This document shows positions 1 to 16,207 of a stretch of 64,000 nucleotides of DNA, piece by piece. Source of the stretch: Siphonodentalium dalli (taxonomy: Eukaryota > Mollusca > Scaphopoda > Gadilida > Siphonodentaliidae); the NCBI GenBank assembly GCA_032622095.1, contig CP136061.1, positions 189,724,369-189,788,368 of the forward strand, read 5' to 3'. The notes under the pieces are model-generated. The model searched no databases. It saw only the letters and a list, made by a program, of their open reading frames with translations, and was not told the origin of the DNA. Numbering within the stretch: position 1 is the first letter of the stretch; the number at the start of each line of letters is the position of its first letter. The position numbers were made by a program, and so were the translations under genes.

Positions 1-48
1 CAAGCAGACATAAACCTACTACCTTATTGGCTCATGCTACAAACTCAC

Positions 49-211
49 CACATCTGATTTAGTACTGTAGGTTCCTTTCTCCAGACATTCAGGAGCCATC
101 CATTTAACGGGAAGCTTTGTCTTTTTATTATCACTGGAGTAGTAATCTTTTTCATATATGTCTCTTGATAAACCAAAGTCAGCAACTTTGGCTCTGAAGT
201 TTTCATCTAAC
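49..211 (-). CDS. MET-like: MET-like RTK, exon n: DFG and activation loop
   Basis: The exon is 163 nt, phase 2 to 0, with acceptor ttttatag and donor GTGAGT. It encodes [19 protein letters not shown], then [11 protein letters not shown] and TKSDV. DFG, the YxxxYY autophosphorylation triplet and the P+1 loop are intact. The next exon (expected to begin W-SFG, kinase subdomain IX onward) lies to the left of the window. Confidence 0.95.
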
Positions 212-3200
212 CTATAAAATTGTCAGTAATAAATGACAATGTATTTCAACAAGTTCACAATTTAGAGGGATAGTTTCAGGATGTGACTTCTCAACATTAG
301 GTTTAAAGTAACAGATTGATCAGGTGTAAAGTAACAGACAGGATACTGGTATAACAATTTTAAAATCAAATGATTTAGGCAAAACATAAAAAAGATCTGT
401 GATTTTCAAGCAATTTGTTTTGAAAATCAATGCAGGGGAGAGGGTTTTATTTTTATTTTATTTTTTCTGCCCACAGACAGGCATAGTAAGCATGGGTTAT
501 TATACCTTCCCAGGTCCAGAAAATGTAGGGAGAACTTTGTAATGGATTTAAACTAATTTAATCTGATATAAAGAATAACAAATTATGACATTATACTACA
601 CATTCATCATATAGGGATTACCTAGAATGATATATATATTGATATGATTTTAATATCGGCACAATCATGCTTAACAACATGCTCAGAACTACATATCTGA
701 TTCACATAAAAATACGAAACGTAAATACAGTCGAAACGAAAAGATAAAGTGATCAACCAAACTATCATCGAAAGTCTTGATTCACTTATTTCGCTGACTA
801 ATTAGAGAGTGTATATGTACCGCAATGGATGATAGACTATAAATCTTCAAATAACCATCATAAACATGACCAATTAACATCGATATTCAAACTGTATTGT
901 GGTCCGGTTCCTTTGCGTATAGCTTCCATAGCAATAGCATAGCAAGAGAGAAAACTCTATCTTGCAGGGTTACTTACTTACTGTGCAAAGGTCAATATCT
1001 AAGTTCCTGCTTTTAAGTTTTATCGAAATCATTTCACCAATAAACTTGGGGTTTCGGATGGCCTGTGGTGACAATATACCAGGGATTCCACTATACCGAC
1101 AGGGGGTCCTTTTGACAGCCCCATTCCCTTAGCCAAGTTTTCCCCTAGACAAGTTTTCCCCTGACGCATTCCTTTCCCAGACAAAAAATAATCATAGGAC
1201 TGGCCGGTATGCCGACTGTAGGTATAATTGTCCAGATGACTCCCTAATGTCGTAATATTAACTCCCGTTGCATCTGTTTCAATTACGACAATAATAAGAC
1301 CCCATCATCGTGCTAGAAACCAGATAACATTACCGATTACGACAATAACAACCCCGTTGTAATGCTGAAATTTACGTCTCCGGTGCTACCAACCTCATTC
1401 ATTTCAAAGTATTAAGTTCCGAATGTATTCCCCAAGATGTGTATAATTATTAAAGTGCGAAATGCCATATGTATGCCCTTTATCTCATACTATTAACCCA
1501 GATCAACAGCTGGGAATACAAATATATTAACTGATGGAGTGATGGTCATGGAAAGCGTCGTATATGAGCGCGGAACTTTCCTCGATAAGACGGTGATGAA
1601 ACGCACCGGCTACGTGGTCGTGATATTAACCGACCACCGGTTAACGAGCGTTTCACATTCCGCTTTCGAAATCAGATTATATCGCCATTAAGTCGGCACA
1701 ACCTATTTATTCTGGGCGTGCTGGACAATGCATTTCTGGTGTTGCACTTTTCTAAATTTTCGAGGCAGGTGTTCTGTTTTCCCCTATCTACAAACCGGCC
1801 CCATTCCCCTACCCCCTAGCGGAAACCGTGAATATACCTGATAGTTATCATTGCCTATAGTCTTCTGTTGAATACCCACACATAAACCATTGTATTTAGC
1901 TCCTATTTTATATTTGAAACATAACTAATTCCATTTGACAGTTTCCTATTTTTGTGTTACCAATTTCGCTAAACCAAAATTGAAATAAAATGATCCAACG
2001 TGGGCCATTTTTTTCGACGCGGTTATGCCTGAGAATAAAAAATATTTTTTTTGGCCTTACAGGAATAATTATATACAGCCACAAAACTCAAATGAGGATT
2101 GTGAGGAGCTAATAAATTTTCTGTTGATACATCTCAGTTAACTCTTTCTTTACTAAATACTCAATGACGAGAAGATCCCTTAGGAAATGTTAAGATATTA
2201 AGTTCAACAAATGGTCACATTTGTCAAACCTATTACCTAAACATTTTCCACCAATGAAAGCAATCCTTCTGCCTTATTTGTCTGTCTGCTGTCTGCTTAT
2301 ATTACCTGAATACCCCTCCAGATGATAAACAGACAATTCTTATTCATTACATTTTTGTAACTGAATGGTAGAAACCATTCTGCGAGAAAACCTGAAGTTT
2401 CTGTTCTATAAATAGCCCGGCTTTTGGTCACTGCTGTAATGTGGGTGTCCATTAAAATAAACAATAAATACTAATCAAGGAGTTGTAAAAGCTTTTAATT
2501 TTTTTCCAAAGAATGTATTAATGAATACAAATGTGGACGGTATAATCAGTGATTAGGGGTGCGAGGTTATCACCGGTGCACCGGTGTATCGCGAATCAGT
2601 TCTACGATATACACGCACCGGTTCCATAGCCAAAAAATTGTGCATCGCGATACACAATTTTGTTTATCTATTATCCATTATTCGTTCTTTCAAATTGCTA
2701 TATTCACACCAGAGAATAAGAATTAAAAACAACGGCACGCAAAGAAGCATGATCAAGTCGTTCTACTTCAAAGCGCCGATAAAATAGGTCAGCCACCTGT
2801 TCGTCGGTCATGCGTGTGGGCTTTGTTGTTTTTGTGTAAAGATTGATATACCATTGTCACTGTTGGCACACAGAAGAGTTCGTTCATAGAAATGATGTCG
2901 CCAAAAGCTCAAAATGTACGTCGTGCTAATCATTTGTCGTTCATCGGACTTGAACTGCATATTAGAGAATTAAATCATTCCCGTTAACAGTCATCAATAC
3001 CCAATTGACATAAACGTGTCTCATCACAAGACTCGTAGTAAACCGCGTCAATACAGACAGCGTTCCGAACTTCCGACGTGGTATTTTTGGATTACTCCCC
3101 CTGGACTGTATTTAAATGAATTAAACAACAAACGTGGTATGTTCTTGTACTTGAAAGTCGTGTAATCCCATACGATCTTGGCCTTAAATAAAACATTCCA

Positions 3201-6200
3201 ATGAACTGAAGTAGCTGTTATTGAAGGATTAATCAAATTAATGAACCATTAAATAATGACTATGATTGAATATATGTTTTTTTCAACCAATTCATGAATT
3301 CCGTATGAAGGGCTGCATCCAGAAATAATAGGGTATCTTATCTAGATACGTATTGTATCGCAACCCGCATATCGCGATACGACACTGGGTGTACCTCCCA
3401 CCCCTATCAGTGATGATAATCCGATTAAAGCAATAAACTTGACAAGTTGGATAGCTGTGTTACAATAGTGATTAATGTTTTCTTAACAAAGACCAGTGGA
3501 GCTTATAATATACACAAACAGGTTATTTAAATACCTGCATTAAAACCAAGTACATGCAATTAATTAACAATGATTGACAGAAATGGTAACTCTCATGATT
3601 TTGGTGTGAGACTCACGATTTCACACCCCTGGTCGTAAAAGCACGTGAGCAGCCGATGTAATTTGCAAACACACAATTTTGACACAAATTAATCCTTTTT
3701 AAATGAGTTTGAATAGTATTTGTTTCTCATGCAGATCTTTGTTTTAGCTAAGAATATTAAATTAAGTACTTTCAATGCACATTCAAAATTTCACAGCTTT
3801 ATTTTGAATAGTAAGCAAGCACGTGCTATTGTTTACATAATAAATCTGCAACTCCCAAACGTAAAAAAGTTGGAATGGGAAACAGAGTTAGACACAAACT
3901 ACTTTAGTAAAATTAAAAATTCATGGAGTTTAAATGCATAGACATTACATTAAAAACACAGCATGCTTTGTTTACATAGGTTATTATTGCATGATTGACT
4001 ATACAATTTGTGGTTGCAAAATGACCTGGCAGAACAAACTAACGACTGATGTCTTCTTGAGACGTACTAGTTCTCATCATAAACTTTGTTGCAAAAAGCA
4101 ATTTGCCGTTTCCAAAAGCACTCAATATGATTAGAATATGTGGACACAGTACACAATGTACATTGTATAATTAAAAATGCCTCGTTAGAACAGTTTTAAG
4201 ACTATATATTTTTTTACAAAACAAGTCAAAATTCCACCGGTAAAATTACCGTAAATCCCAAAGCTAATTTGGTCAAATTTGGAAGGCGACTTCGTTTTCG
4301 CCTTGCAGACATCTGAGGGAGAAGTCTCTGGCGAGAAGGCGAGAACTTCGCCCTGTTGCCTCCTAGCTTGGGGCCTGTCTTTAAGTGTAATGAACTTACA
4401 TGCAGTTTCGAGCTGCCAGATCTCTATGTACAAACTTCAGACTTGCAAGATACTCCATGCCTTTTGAGATATCAACAGCAAAATGTATCAGATCTTTTAT
4501 AGTTGGATTCTGAAAAACGATGACAGTTAATTCATCATAGTTTGACACAGCATGTAAAGAAATTCAAATTATTATTTAAATATTTATAGTGGAGTTGAAA
4601 ATTCACGAAGAAGGGTTACAGTTGTGATAAATCCTGCCATTATACTTTAGGCAGTAGCCTGGTACATGTGTTCAAATTTATAAAATTTAAGCAAATTACA
4701 TACTATATGCTGCAGTAGGTTAATATAATTCAAGCTGATATCAACAAGGAGAATTAGCATTCAAAATCAGCCACAAAGATGAAGTTCTTTCTTGAACAGA
4801 TATATATGAAATTCTCCTTCATTGACGAGTAGTTCCTGGAGGAAATGTTCAGATAATAAGTTCAACAAATACTTGAACTTATTATCTGAACATTTCCCTC
4901 CAATAAATAGGACTCCTTCTTTACTTGTATTATCTGACAATCTGCTTGTTTCTCGGACTCTTCAGATGTATAATAGGCTATTCCAATGTATCGGTTTTTT
5001 AACTGGGTGAGAGAATCCATGTAGTATAGTAAGAGCTAAGTGAAGGCACATTCATTTCCAATAGTTAAAGGGACTTAAGGACTTCTCAATGGGCACATAT
5101 GAAAAGTAATGAACGTCTGTAATTCAACTATATCACCAGGCCTCAGCTCACAACGCGACTCAGGCGAGATTTTCGCCTTACTGTCGCTGACTTCGCCCTA
5201 TCGTCGCTCTAAGGCGAAATCGAAGTCGCCTTCAATTTTAAGGGAATTTTTGTTTTGTTTTTTTCCTTAATTTTTTTTCTAGTTTTTTCCAGACATGTCC
5301 GTATATAGATTAATTGTGGCGGCCATCCCAAAAAGAAACGGACGATGCAGAGACAAAGTCCCAAGTGTTTAAAATAAAATATGACCTATTGTTTTGTGTT
5401 GATAGTCGCGGTTGTTCCCTTTGCGGTAATGAATGTTAATCACGAATGTTTTGACACGCTGAAAACACGATGAGATGTTAGCATCTGTGTTGTTATTGAT
5501 CACCGTGAGTGTCACAAATAAATGTTTTAATTAACTTAAAAGACCGCTGTCCCGCTTTTCAGATATAAAACAAATACGACATTATTAGAGTATGTACCAG
5601 GCGCTTCGGCAGTTCGTTTCGGTAACACGTTGCACTTTTTTAAGAGACCTTGTCACACTTTTTGAAGAGACCGCTTCCGTAAATAAATAAATGTCAAGTT
5701 TATTGCTTTAATCGGATTATACCAGTGATGTTGGCATTAATTAAGGGAGGCCAAAATAAAAGCTTTAGCAATAAAACTAAAAGCTTTTGCAACTCCTTTG
5801 TTAGTTAATCCTTATTGTTTATTTTAGCGGACACCCACATTACAGCCATGACCAAATTAAACTTACAAAGTTACAACTTACATGCATCATGATTCAGACT
5901 GAACAATCTGACAATAGTCAATACTACAAACGTATCTTCCATGCTGCAGTCTAGAAAATAATACTTCTTCCATTTAGTTAAAAAATTAACTACTACTGTA
6001 ACTTGATAATTGTCTTGCTTAAATGATAGCTACACAAAACATTTCCAAAAAATTTAAATGTAAAATAACAATTAATTAGGCTAATTTCAGATAAAGTCAA
6101 ATTTTTTTAGTTTTATTTCTTATTTTATGTTTTTAAAATTTTTATTGATGTTATAAAATAAAGCGATAGTTGAAAATTGTCAATTTTCGGTACTCTCCAC

Positions 6201-9200
6201 TTCTCCCTGAAGTCTCCCTAAATTTCCTGAAGTCTCCCTAAATTTCCTGGAGGGAGACTTCAAGTCTCCCTGTTCTGAACCCCTAGGCTGAGGCCTGTAT
6301 ATCACATGAAACCCCTATTATATCCTTAAAAAGCCATTACATATTTCCTTTTATACCACGAAAATTACTTTACATTGATTAGGCAGATTAATACTCTTTT
6401 GAAAATCCGCGCATGACACCAAAACCAAACAATAAAAATTGATTGATTTTTTCATCAAAGTAAAATTCTTGTCCAACTTCATTGCACAAATGAAAATAGA
6501 AACAAAAACTAAGATGCAATCCTGAGCGTGCAATACTGTCATATACTGTTGTGAAACATCTCAGCCAACTATGTAAATGTATGCATTTTTAAGCTTCTTT
6601 TAAGGATTTTGTTTTGTTAAAAAGGCATAAAGCTCTAGTTTTTTTCATGTGATCATATGATCTTCAGCTCGTTATGTTGGGATATAAGATTATATGAAAC
6701 TTATTTGATAAATTTGATTCACAACTCATCTACGACTCATTGTGAATCAAATTTATCAAACTCGTTTCATAAAATCTTATATCCCATCATAACTCATTGG
6801 AGATCCTCTATATCATCAAAAATTATATGTAATAAGAGCACTGCCATGGTGGGATAATATATCATCAACAATTATATGTAATAAGAGCACTGCCATGGTG
6901 GGATAATATGCCTGTTGGCTTGTTACAAATTGCACTTCAGAAAGATTTCATAACTTGGCATTATCAGCAGACCTGTTTTAAAAATAGCAATCAGGGAGAT
7001 TTTTGCGGGAGACATTGTCATGTTTGGATTACTTCTTTAATGAAAATTTGAACATAATTCATGATAAACATGGGTCATGTTTAGTTTACTTCAAACAAAA
7101 GTGACTACTAATCATATTTCCAAATTAAAGTTTTCAAATGCATAGATACAGTAAAACCTGTCTTGAGAGACCATAGTCAACAGCGACCACCTCCATTTCC
7201 GATCACATTTCCTGTTCACCAACTGGTTTATTCTATATATTACCTTCAATGTGCGACCACCTGTAAAAACACGACCGCGACCACCTAAATTTCGTTCAAA
7301 ACATGAATTTCACCTACTTTGAGAGACCACCCCCATTTATTAATGAAGAAAGTAGAAACTTCGGTTAAACTAAATGCACCAGAAAGACACTGGATACAAC
7401 TGATTATGTGTGAAACTGAAAGTACAAATTACGGAATTATCAACAAAATGGACTCGTCTCAACAGCACTGATCCATGAAGTTTAAACTTAGACTCATAAT
7501 GGGCACGTTTTTTGGATGGTGCGTCAGACATTTTGAGATGTATACATGTAAAAGTTAGTTATGACAGAAACTCCATCAATTTGATTAATATAGGCAAAGT
7601 TCACCACTGATCAGTCTTCAATCATAGGGAACATCAAAAGTTACTGACAATACATTCTGTGAATGTTAATGTGGGGGTATTTACGGTACCGGAAATAGGG
7701 AAATCCCTGTCATGAGGAAACCCCTGCAAATGCACAAATATTAAAAAAAAAATAACATAATTTTTGGGGATTTCTAATGCCGGGTTTTGCAGAAATTGGG
7801 TGTTATCCGTATTTGTGGATTTTGCCCTGGCTATCTGGGAGTCTCAAGGACAATCCACGAAACTTAACAGCTCTAGCTATCAGCCAAATATTTAAAAAAT
7901 GGCATTAACTGTGGTAAAAATGGCCGACGGTAACCCATAATAGCACTTGATCTTTATTTTATGTTAGTGAACCTAAATATCAAATTTCATTACATTTAGT
8001 TCAGTAGAACTAAAGTTAACGATCGGAATCCAAAAATTTACAGACAGACAGAGACGGACAGACCAAAAACTTTATATATCCCAATTTTAAAACAGGCGAA
8101 CATAAATAGATCTACATTTTTCTTATTATCAGCATTATCAATAATTCTCCAAGATTTCACATTTCAAAACCATTGTTTATGTGTAAATTACTGTAAATAT
8201 ATTTTACAAAACACAATTTCAAGACTACAAACATCTAATTGTGAATAAAACACAGACAAAACTGAAGACTCAAGTGAAACAATTAAAACAAGTGCACCGC
8301 TAGGCGGAGGTAACGCCCCCGACTGTACAATCAGAGAAACTTTCTGGTTAAGCGCTATAAAAATGCCACATGTTGTTCTATATTAGCTTCAAATTTGGTC
8401 TGGTGCCACAAAAATAGAAGGAAAACTGAATTTTCTAAAAATAAAAATGATTTTTTTAAGTCGAAAAATGGTCATAACTCTCACAACAATTATCCGATTG
8501 AACCAAAATTTTACCTTGACCTGTATTGCGATATTGGTAATACACGAAAAAACGGGTTTTGCAAATAAACAATCCAAAATCAAGTTATCATCTGGAAACA
8601 AAAAAAAGTAGCAGAAAACTGAATTTTCTAAGTCCAAAAAGGGGCGTAACTCTGGAAAAATTGGGCGGACGAAACCACGGCTATGGGGAAATCTTGTCCC
8701 CCGGCTGGTCTATTGGCATACCAAAGATCAACTGAATTGAATTAGCGAAACCAAAGTTATGAGTTGAAACGTTCGTATGCCACAGAAAACTGAATTTTCT
8801 AAGTCCAAAAAGGGGCGTAACTCTGGAAAAAATGGGCGGACGAAACCGCAGTTATAGGGAAATCTTGTCCCCCCGGCTGGTCTATTAGCATACCAAAGAT
8901 CAACTGAATTGAGTTAGCGAAACCAAAGTTATGAGTTGAAACGTTCGTACGGACGGAAGGACGGAAGGACGGAAGGACGGAAGGACGGACGGAAGGACGG
9001 ACGGACGGAGGGCTCCACTATATACCCCCAAATCTCCATCGGAGATCGGGGGCATAATAAGAAGTTGCACCCCGGGTTGTGGCTGACCACCACAGCGCCA
9101 AATTAAAACCTGGGCAGGATTGAAACCTGGGCAAGATGAAAACCAAATTTAAAATAAACAAAGAAGGATAACTCTAGAACGGAAAATGCAAATGTCATTG

Positions 9201-12200
9201 GGCACACTTTTGAAAGCAGTCATCACGACAAACCTCATACCAAATATTATGCAGATCCGATAACCCATGGCTGTGGTATCTGTGCAGACGGACAAAAAAA
9301 AGATTTCCAGATAAACCAATAAGGATAACTCTAGAAATGGAAAACAAAGGAACGTTATTTACCGCTCTTTTGACAGCAGTCATGATAGCGAATCTCCATA
9401 CAAAATTTCATGCAGGTCCGAGTACCCATGAATGGCTGAGATATATGCCAGGACGAAACAGCAGATAGATGGACAAAATCAATCCTGTATATACCTGGTA
9501 TAACACAAATCACAGATACAGTAATGCCCTAAATAATCGACTCTTTAAACACAGAAGACTTTTGGGTAATTTTTCAGGATTTAGTCAGAAATATGGCTTG
9601 TTGACATTCATCGGAAAGGTCTCACGAAATGGCAACAAGCTATATTTCCAACTAAATCCTAAAAAATTGCCCATAATTTCTGCTGTGGTTAAGGAGTTGA
9701 TTATTTAGGGCATTACTGTATATGATGAACTCACATTGCTTTCATCCCTTATGTAAGTGAGCAGATCTCCATGTTGCATGTAGGGTAAAACCACTAACGG
9801 CATCTCATCAATTCCGAGACATATTCCCAGCAGGGTAAGAACATGTGGATGGTGAAAATCCTTCATGATAAGTGCTTCCTTCAGAAAAGCTCTTACATCA
9901 ATCTCTCTGGGGCAATCCTCTGAAAATATATCAATAAGTAAAAGGTTGATACAAGTTTACTACTTCAATTGTTCTATAGATATTTTCCCACTTCTTAATA
10001 AAAAAGAATAATTGACAAGCTACAGGTTTTCCTTTAGTTACTAAAAAGTTACTTTTTTTAACCTCTTGCTTGCTATACCTACTGAGTACAGATGTAAAAT
10101 ATCATGTTGTGTGCTACATAAACAGAACGACACGAATGTGTTAATGGGTTTGTCGATATGGCACAAGTGCCAGTGCAGAAGGATAGAATTAGTGGCGCAG
10201 TGAATTCTAATCTTCTGTGATGGCACAAGTGCCGTATCGACACACACAATAACACACTGGTGTCATTTTCTGTTTATTAGACACAACCCATCCTAGAATC
10301 TGTTAACCCTTTACCTAACAAAACGGCCAAAAACGCCCAAATAAAGCTTCAACAGCCTAAAATATCTTCGGTCTGTCTCAATAACACCATACAAATATGG
10401 ATATCATTGGAACCGGTTCATTGACCACATTGTGGTGGTTACAGTTATGCCCTGTGCCAATGCATTCTCTTATATATGCGTGTCGACCATAGGTAGCCTC
10501 GCATATATAAGAGAATGCATTGGCCTAAATTTTACCATTTTTTCTTACACTCTTTAACAATTTATAATTTTTTCTTACATTTTTTAACAATTTTTATAAT
10601 ATTTTTCTACATTCTTTGACAATTTTATCATTTTTAATGTGTTAAGCCAATGCATTCTCTTATATATGCGAGGCGACCTATGGTCGACTCGCATATATAA
10701 GAGAATGCATTGGCACAGGGCCATTCTGTTCTGTTGGGTAAAGGGTTAATTGAAATGAGAGGCCGACCATGACAGTTGCTTAACCCATACCTTCAACCAT
10801 ACTCAAAACCAGCAATCTTGAACTGAATATACACCTATACACAGGATGAGTGGAGTGAGATAAAAGATGGCAATAGACCAATATCTATCCACTTGTGCAA
10901 AACATCAAAATAAGTCATAAGACATGGGATGGGTCAAAGGGGTTAATATTTTCCAAACCGATCAATAGAAGAATTCATTCAGATTAGGGTTGTTCCATTA
11001 TTAACCTGGATATGGAATTTGACCAGATAAGTTGTTGTATCAATAATTGTTATTGTGTCTATGGCATGGCTAGAAATGTTAATATTTTCAAAACCTATCA
11101 ACCAATTGCTACCAATGTAGGTGATCAAATGCTGCCATCCAAAATCCACACAGATGAATAATGTGCCATGAAAAACCAAGAGATGAAATATGAGGATGAT
11201 CAGATGAAAAATATTTGAGTTTGAGTTATGTAAAGTTTTCATATTTTATTCATATTTATACCCCTAACAGCCTCTAATGGTACAGTGTATAAAACTATTC
11301 AAGGTGTTCTATAGTGTTTATTAATAAACCTGGTTCATAGTGCAAGGGTTAATTTAATATGTGCCTCACAGTTGAAACAATAAAGTCATATCATGAGGGG
11401 CAGAAAGAGTTTTTAAAACCAATCAATCAATACAAAAATCCATAGGAGTGAAGAATGCGCTTTGATAAACCTAGAGGTTTTCGATTATATTTTCCCTTCC
11501 TTCGGTCATGGGGGTATGAAAATACTCAAGTTATCCTGTCAGATAGAATATGTGAATGCACAGATGGATGGATGAATGTCCAGACGGACGTGCGAATGGT
11601 TTCATGGTCAAGGCTAACGTCATTTATGCCAACTTTGACTCGATTCCACATACTTGAAGAATATGACACAATAAAAGATGACGGAATGGTTTGTTTTTCA
11701 TAAACAGGCATGTAATTAATGTCCATATTGAGTATGGACCTATTGCAATACACTAACAGATGGCCATCACTTACAACTGGAAGTAAAAAATTAGTGCATT
11801 TGAACCATTGTATCTCATTGGATCATGAATGTTACAGGATTGTGAATGCTAATAGCCTTTCAACGGAGTAAGATTTACGGTTATTTTTTTCCACTGGAAA
11901 ATGGCGACAACGCCAAAAGCCCAGCACACGCAAAAATGTAGACAACGTCAAAAGCCCAGCACACGTGACATCATGATGTCATTCAATGGTGAAAAGATTA
12001 ATAACTTTATATAGACAACTTTTTGTTCAAGCTGTTTTGCCCTAACTAGCCCAAAATAATAAAAAAAAAAATTCCAACTCAAAGCAATAAATCACATGGC
12101 AAATATTAGATGAAAATTTGTTCAATTTATCACCAGATAAACAAGCCCAAAACTAACGAGAGGCCGATCACGATCGGCAGATGTTAACCCATCCCTTGGC

Positions 12201-15200
12201 GATGATTTTGAACCGATTTAAACAAATTTGGTGTGGTGATTCGGGGTACCATTGGCAGAGTTATAATGATGTTAGTTTTTCAAATTTTTTTGGACACATT
12301 GGGAACCATTTTATCAACTTGTATCATAATCATCAATATCTAAATGAAAACAAATGAAAGAGTCAATGACATTTTTTTTATTATTATTATAAAAGTAAAA
12401 AAAAATAATAATTCTTTCAAAAAAGGGTCATAACTCCTTTAAAATAAATCGGATCAAACCCATATTCAACTCACTCAGTATTTTGGGGTGTGAAACTCAC
12501 ATACCAAATTTGGTTCCAATCAGATAAAAAATGTTTGAGTTACAGCTATGCTCTCAGTAAGCGACCTGTTTAACGAGGTTATGGGCCGGTACTTACCGCG
12601 GTGTTACCACCAAAATACCGCGGTTATCATTCTGTACCGCGACGGAGGGCGGTTGACCCGCGGTACTGGTACGGTATTTTTACCGTTGGTTACCGCAGGT
12701 CACCGCGTTATTGGTGTTCGTTACCGCCGTACACCGCGGTATTTTTTTCGTAACCGCGTTCAAATTACCGCTAACGGCCCTCCACCGCGGAGAGAACACG
12801 ACTGAAACAAGGCGTCACACGGTAGGTAAATGATTATGAATAACTTTTGTATTGAATGAATACCTGTAAGCTGCACGTAATTATGTATACGTAATGAATA
12901 TAAATGAATAATAATGCAATTGGATTACATATGAACATGTCTGGTTTACATGTAACATACGGTATTACAAATGTACACGTACATCACGTTTAATCACGTC
13001 GGCGGTTTTTGAACTCGGCTATAGTTGCTTACGGCGACTGGATTACGCAAAACACCGTGGAGTAATAGTTTTGTTGTTAGCATCTATCTTACATATCGTC
13101 AAATGATTTACGCACCCGATTCCTATATCGGTTTCCACTCATACGGAATTTTTTATTTTTTTTGGGTTTCCGAAATCTAAATTTCTTATAAAATGGGAAA
13201 AGTAAATCCTCCATTTATCTGAATTTGGTCGAAACCAGCGGGGGCGGTTCATTAGTAACACTGAGCCCGAGTTTAGTCTTGGAGGCCAGGGCGGCGATAA
13301 TTGCAGAAATATTCATATTCGTTCAAATCTATAGTTGTGTTCATATGCCAAACATAATCGGCGCGTAAATAGTATATTATCGCCAAGACGTATGATTGTA
13401 CGCATGCGTGAAATAGTAAAGCAATTTACAAACATTTGCGCCTGAAGATTTGTCGGTGGGAATAAAATGTATAACTAAGAAAGCGTGGCACATGTCATGC
13501 AGCAAAGTAAAGTTGTTATCCTCACCAATGTGCGCGACAAAAGACACAAGCAAAACACCAAACATTGAAAGACACAAAGTTGTCAAATCAGTCTTTGATT
13601 TTGTTACGTGAACATTCATTTGCTCACGAGTGCGTGTCGGGCGGCATCGTTTGATGTGAAATTGCAACTTTTGGCAGGGCGTGCACTTGTAGTTCTCGGT
13701 GGGTCGCAGTATAAATTATATCACATACCGGTATTCCTATCTAATCGTTATTCGGAAAAAAACATGCATGGTGTTGGAAAGATAAAATATGTTTGTTTGG
13801 TTATATACAGAGGTTAACATTGTAACATAATTATTTCAAGTGATCGAATTCGGTGTGTTTTAGTCCTTGTTAGTATTCCCGATGCGGTAGCAATAAAGAG
13901 CGTTTGTCTCACTTTTGTGCGACAAATATTTATAAATAGCTATTACGTGCACAACATTTTAAAGATCGAATGAGACTTGTCTGTTTGAAGCCACGTGGTC
14001 GTTCGCACAAAACAGATCCATAAATATCTGAACTACCTTCTGCGAGCCAAACGGACGCATTGAAGTAATGTAAATACAAGTGTCCAAAACACAAAACAGC
14101 CATTCGCGCGTGCGTCACGTGTGTAGTTTTACTAGATAATAGCACCATCAACAAAACACAAATATTTATTTCACCCATTGAGGCCAGTTATAAAAAGACA
14201 TGACGACATCTTAATTTAAGTGCCCCGTGACCTATATTAACAAAGTCTGCCAGCTGCAGTATGACGTAATCAGTGACACGTGCTTTTGCCAGAATGTGGT
14301 GTTTTTTTCCTGGATATACGGGAGTTCCACGTTGTGTCTTTTATTGCTAAGACAATAATTCCCGTTATACGAACAAATGGTGTTTGTGATTTGCAGTTAA
14401 TGAATGTCAATAAAGTTAATAACGATATTTATTCTGGGGACTATTTAAATAGTGGTCGTTATCATTCAATTTAGGGGTCACGTACATCTGAACATTGATA
14501 TAAACTGTAGATACGGGATTTATCGAGCTGTCTAAAATGGCCGAAATCATTTGTTCCCTTCCCGATAACCAACACTGATTACAAATAGTGTAATTTATGG
14601 GGATTTTAGGCAATAAAACGAGACTAGAAATGTTATTGTAATATTTTAATATTCACATTAATTGAAAAATGACTTTCTCAAAGTAACTTATACTTACCTT
14701 TACTTAATCTGGAATCCCGTTATAATGGGCATATTTCCCGATACTCGGCTTTCATCTATTTCAATATATTAATAATACACTTCACGGTACACAAACATGG
14801 ACGGAGATCGTGAGAACGGCCGTCCTATTTTGGAAGATTGACGGTCAGCCATCGAATCCCGTCATTAACCTCGTTACAAAAATGCTACCGCGTAGCGGTA
14901 ATGTCACCGCGTTTGTGCGGTGCATTACCGCGTGCCACCGCGCTACCAACATTCGTTACCGCTGGTAGTGCGGTGGTACCGTGAACGTCGCGGTGGTACC
15001 GCGGTACGCGCGTGGTAGTGCAACCGCGAATCCGCGGTATTGCACCGCGGTATGAACGCATGTACACCTCGTTAAAACAGGTCGCTTAATTTGAGCAGTG
15101 CTGTATGGCAATGTGTTAATTCTGAGTGGAAAAAGGGCCATAACTCTGTAACAAAATCTCGGATCAAATCCAAATTCAAACTCGATATGTATTTTGGGCT

Positions 15201-16161
15201 GAGAAACCCATATACAAAATTTGGTTCCGATCAGATAGAAAATGTTTGAGTTATCGCATTATGTACTCACATACCAAATTTACATACATCTCAATTCTAT
15301 TAAGTATCAGGAATGTTGAGAAGGGTTCATTTTAACTACAAAAGTCCATACTGTACAATCGAATGGGATATAATAGGAGAATGACTACATGAAAAATATA
15401 CAAAAGCATAAAATTGATGACCAGGGTTAACAATTTTAACTCTATAAAATTAGGGGACTGTATGTCACTTGAACAATGCATTGATAGGCAGCCTAAATCT
15501 GACAAAGAGCTGCCTGGGAGTCCTGAGCCAACAGGGTCCACACACTATGGAAATGCAATAAACAGATGTCTAGCAGCAGTGAGTATCAGATTTCATTATC
15601 AATAATAGAGTTTAACTCTAGTCTCTTTCTCACAGATACCACAGTTAATTATAAGCTGCTTCTGGTTATATGTTGCAAGCAAATATCAAATCTGTTCAAT
15701 TCTAAGTTAAAACGGGGCCATAACTCTGGTATAAAAAACAGGATCTGACCCATATTCAAACTCGATCTGTATTTTGAGTTGACAAACTCACATACCAAAT
15801 ATGGTTCCTATCAGATGAAAACTAGTAGATTTATTGAAGCATGCATTAATTCTATGTCAAAGGGCCATAACTCCATTAAAAATAATCTGATCAAACCCAT
15901 ATTCGAACTCGAACTGTATGTTAGGTGGAGAAACTGACATACCAAATTTGGTTCTGATCAGTTCTGATCAGATCATTTTTTTTTAGTTATCATAGAATTC
16001 GTGAATTCTAAGTCGAAAAAGGGCCATAACTCCGTAAATAAAACTCCGATCAAATCCATATTCGAACTCGATCTGTATTTTGGGCCAAGAAACTTACATA
16101 CTAAATTTGGTTCCGATCAGATAGATAATATTTCAGTTATCGCACCATGCGTAAAGTGTCT

Positions 16162-16207
<46 letters not shown>

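Noticed and set aside
12548-12805. Arg/Pro-rich 85-codon frame, and similar frames at 14885-15141.
   Set aside because: Translations of the ACCGCGG subterminal arrays.
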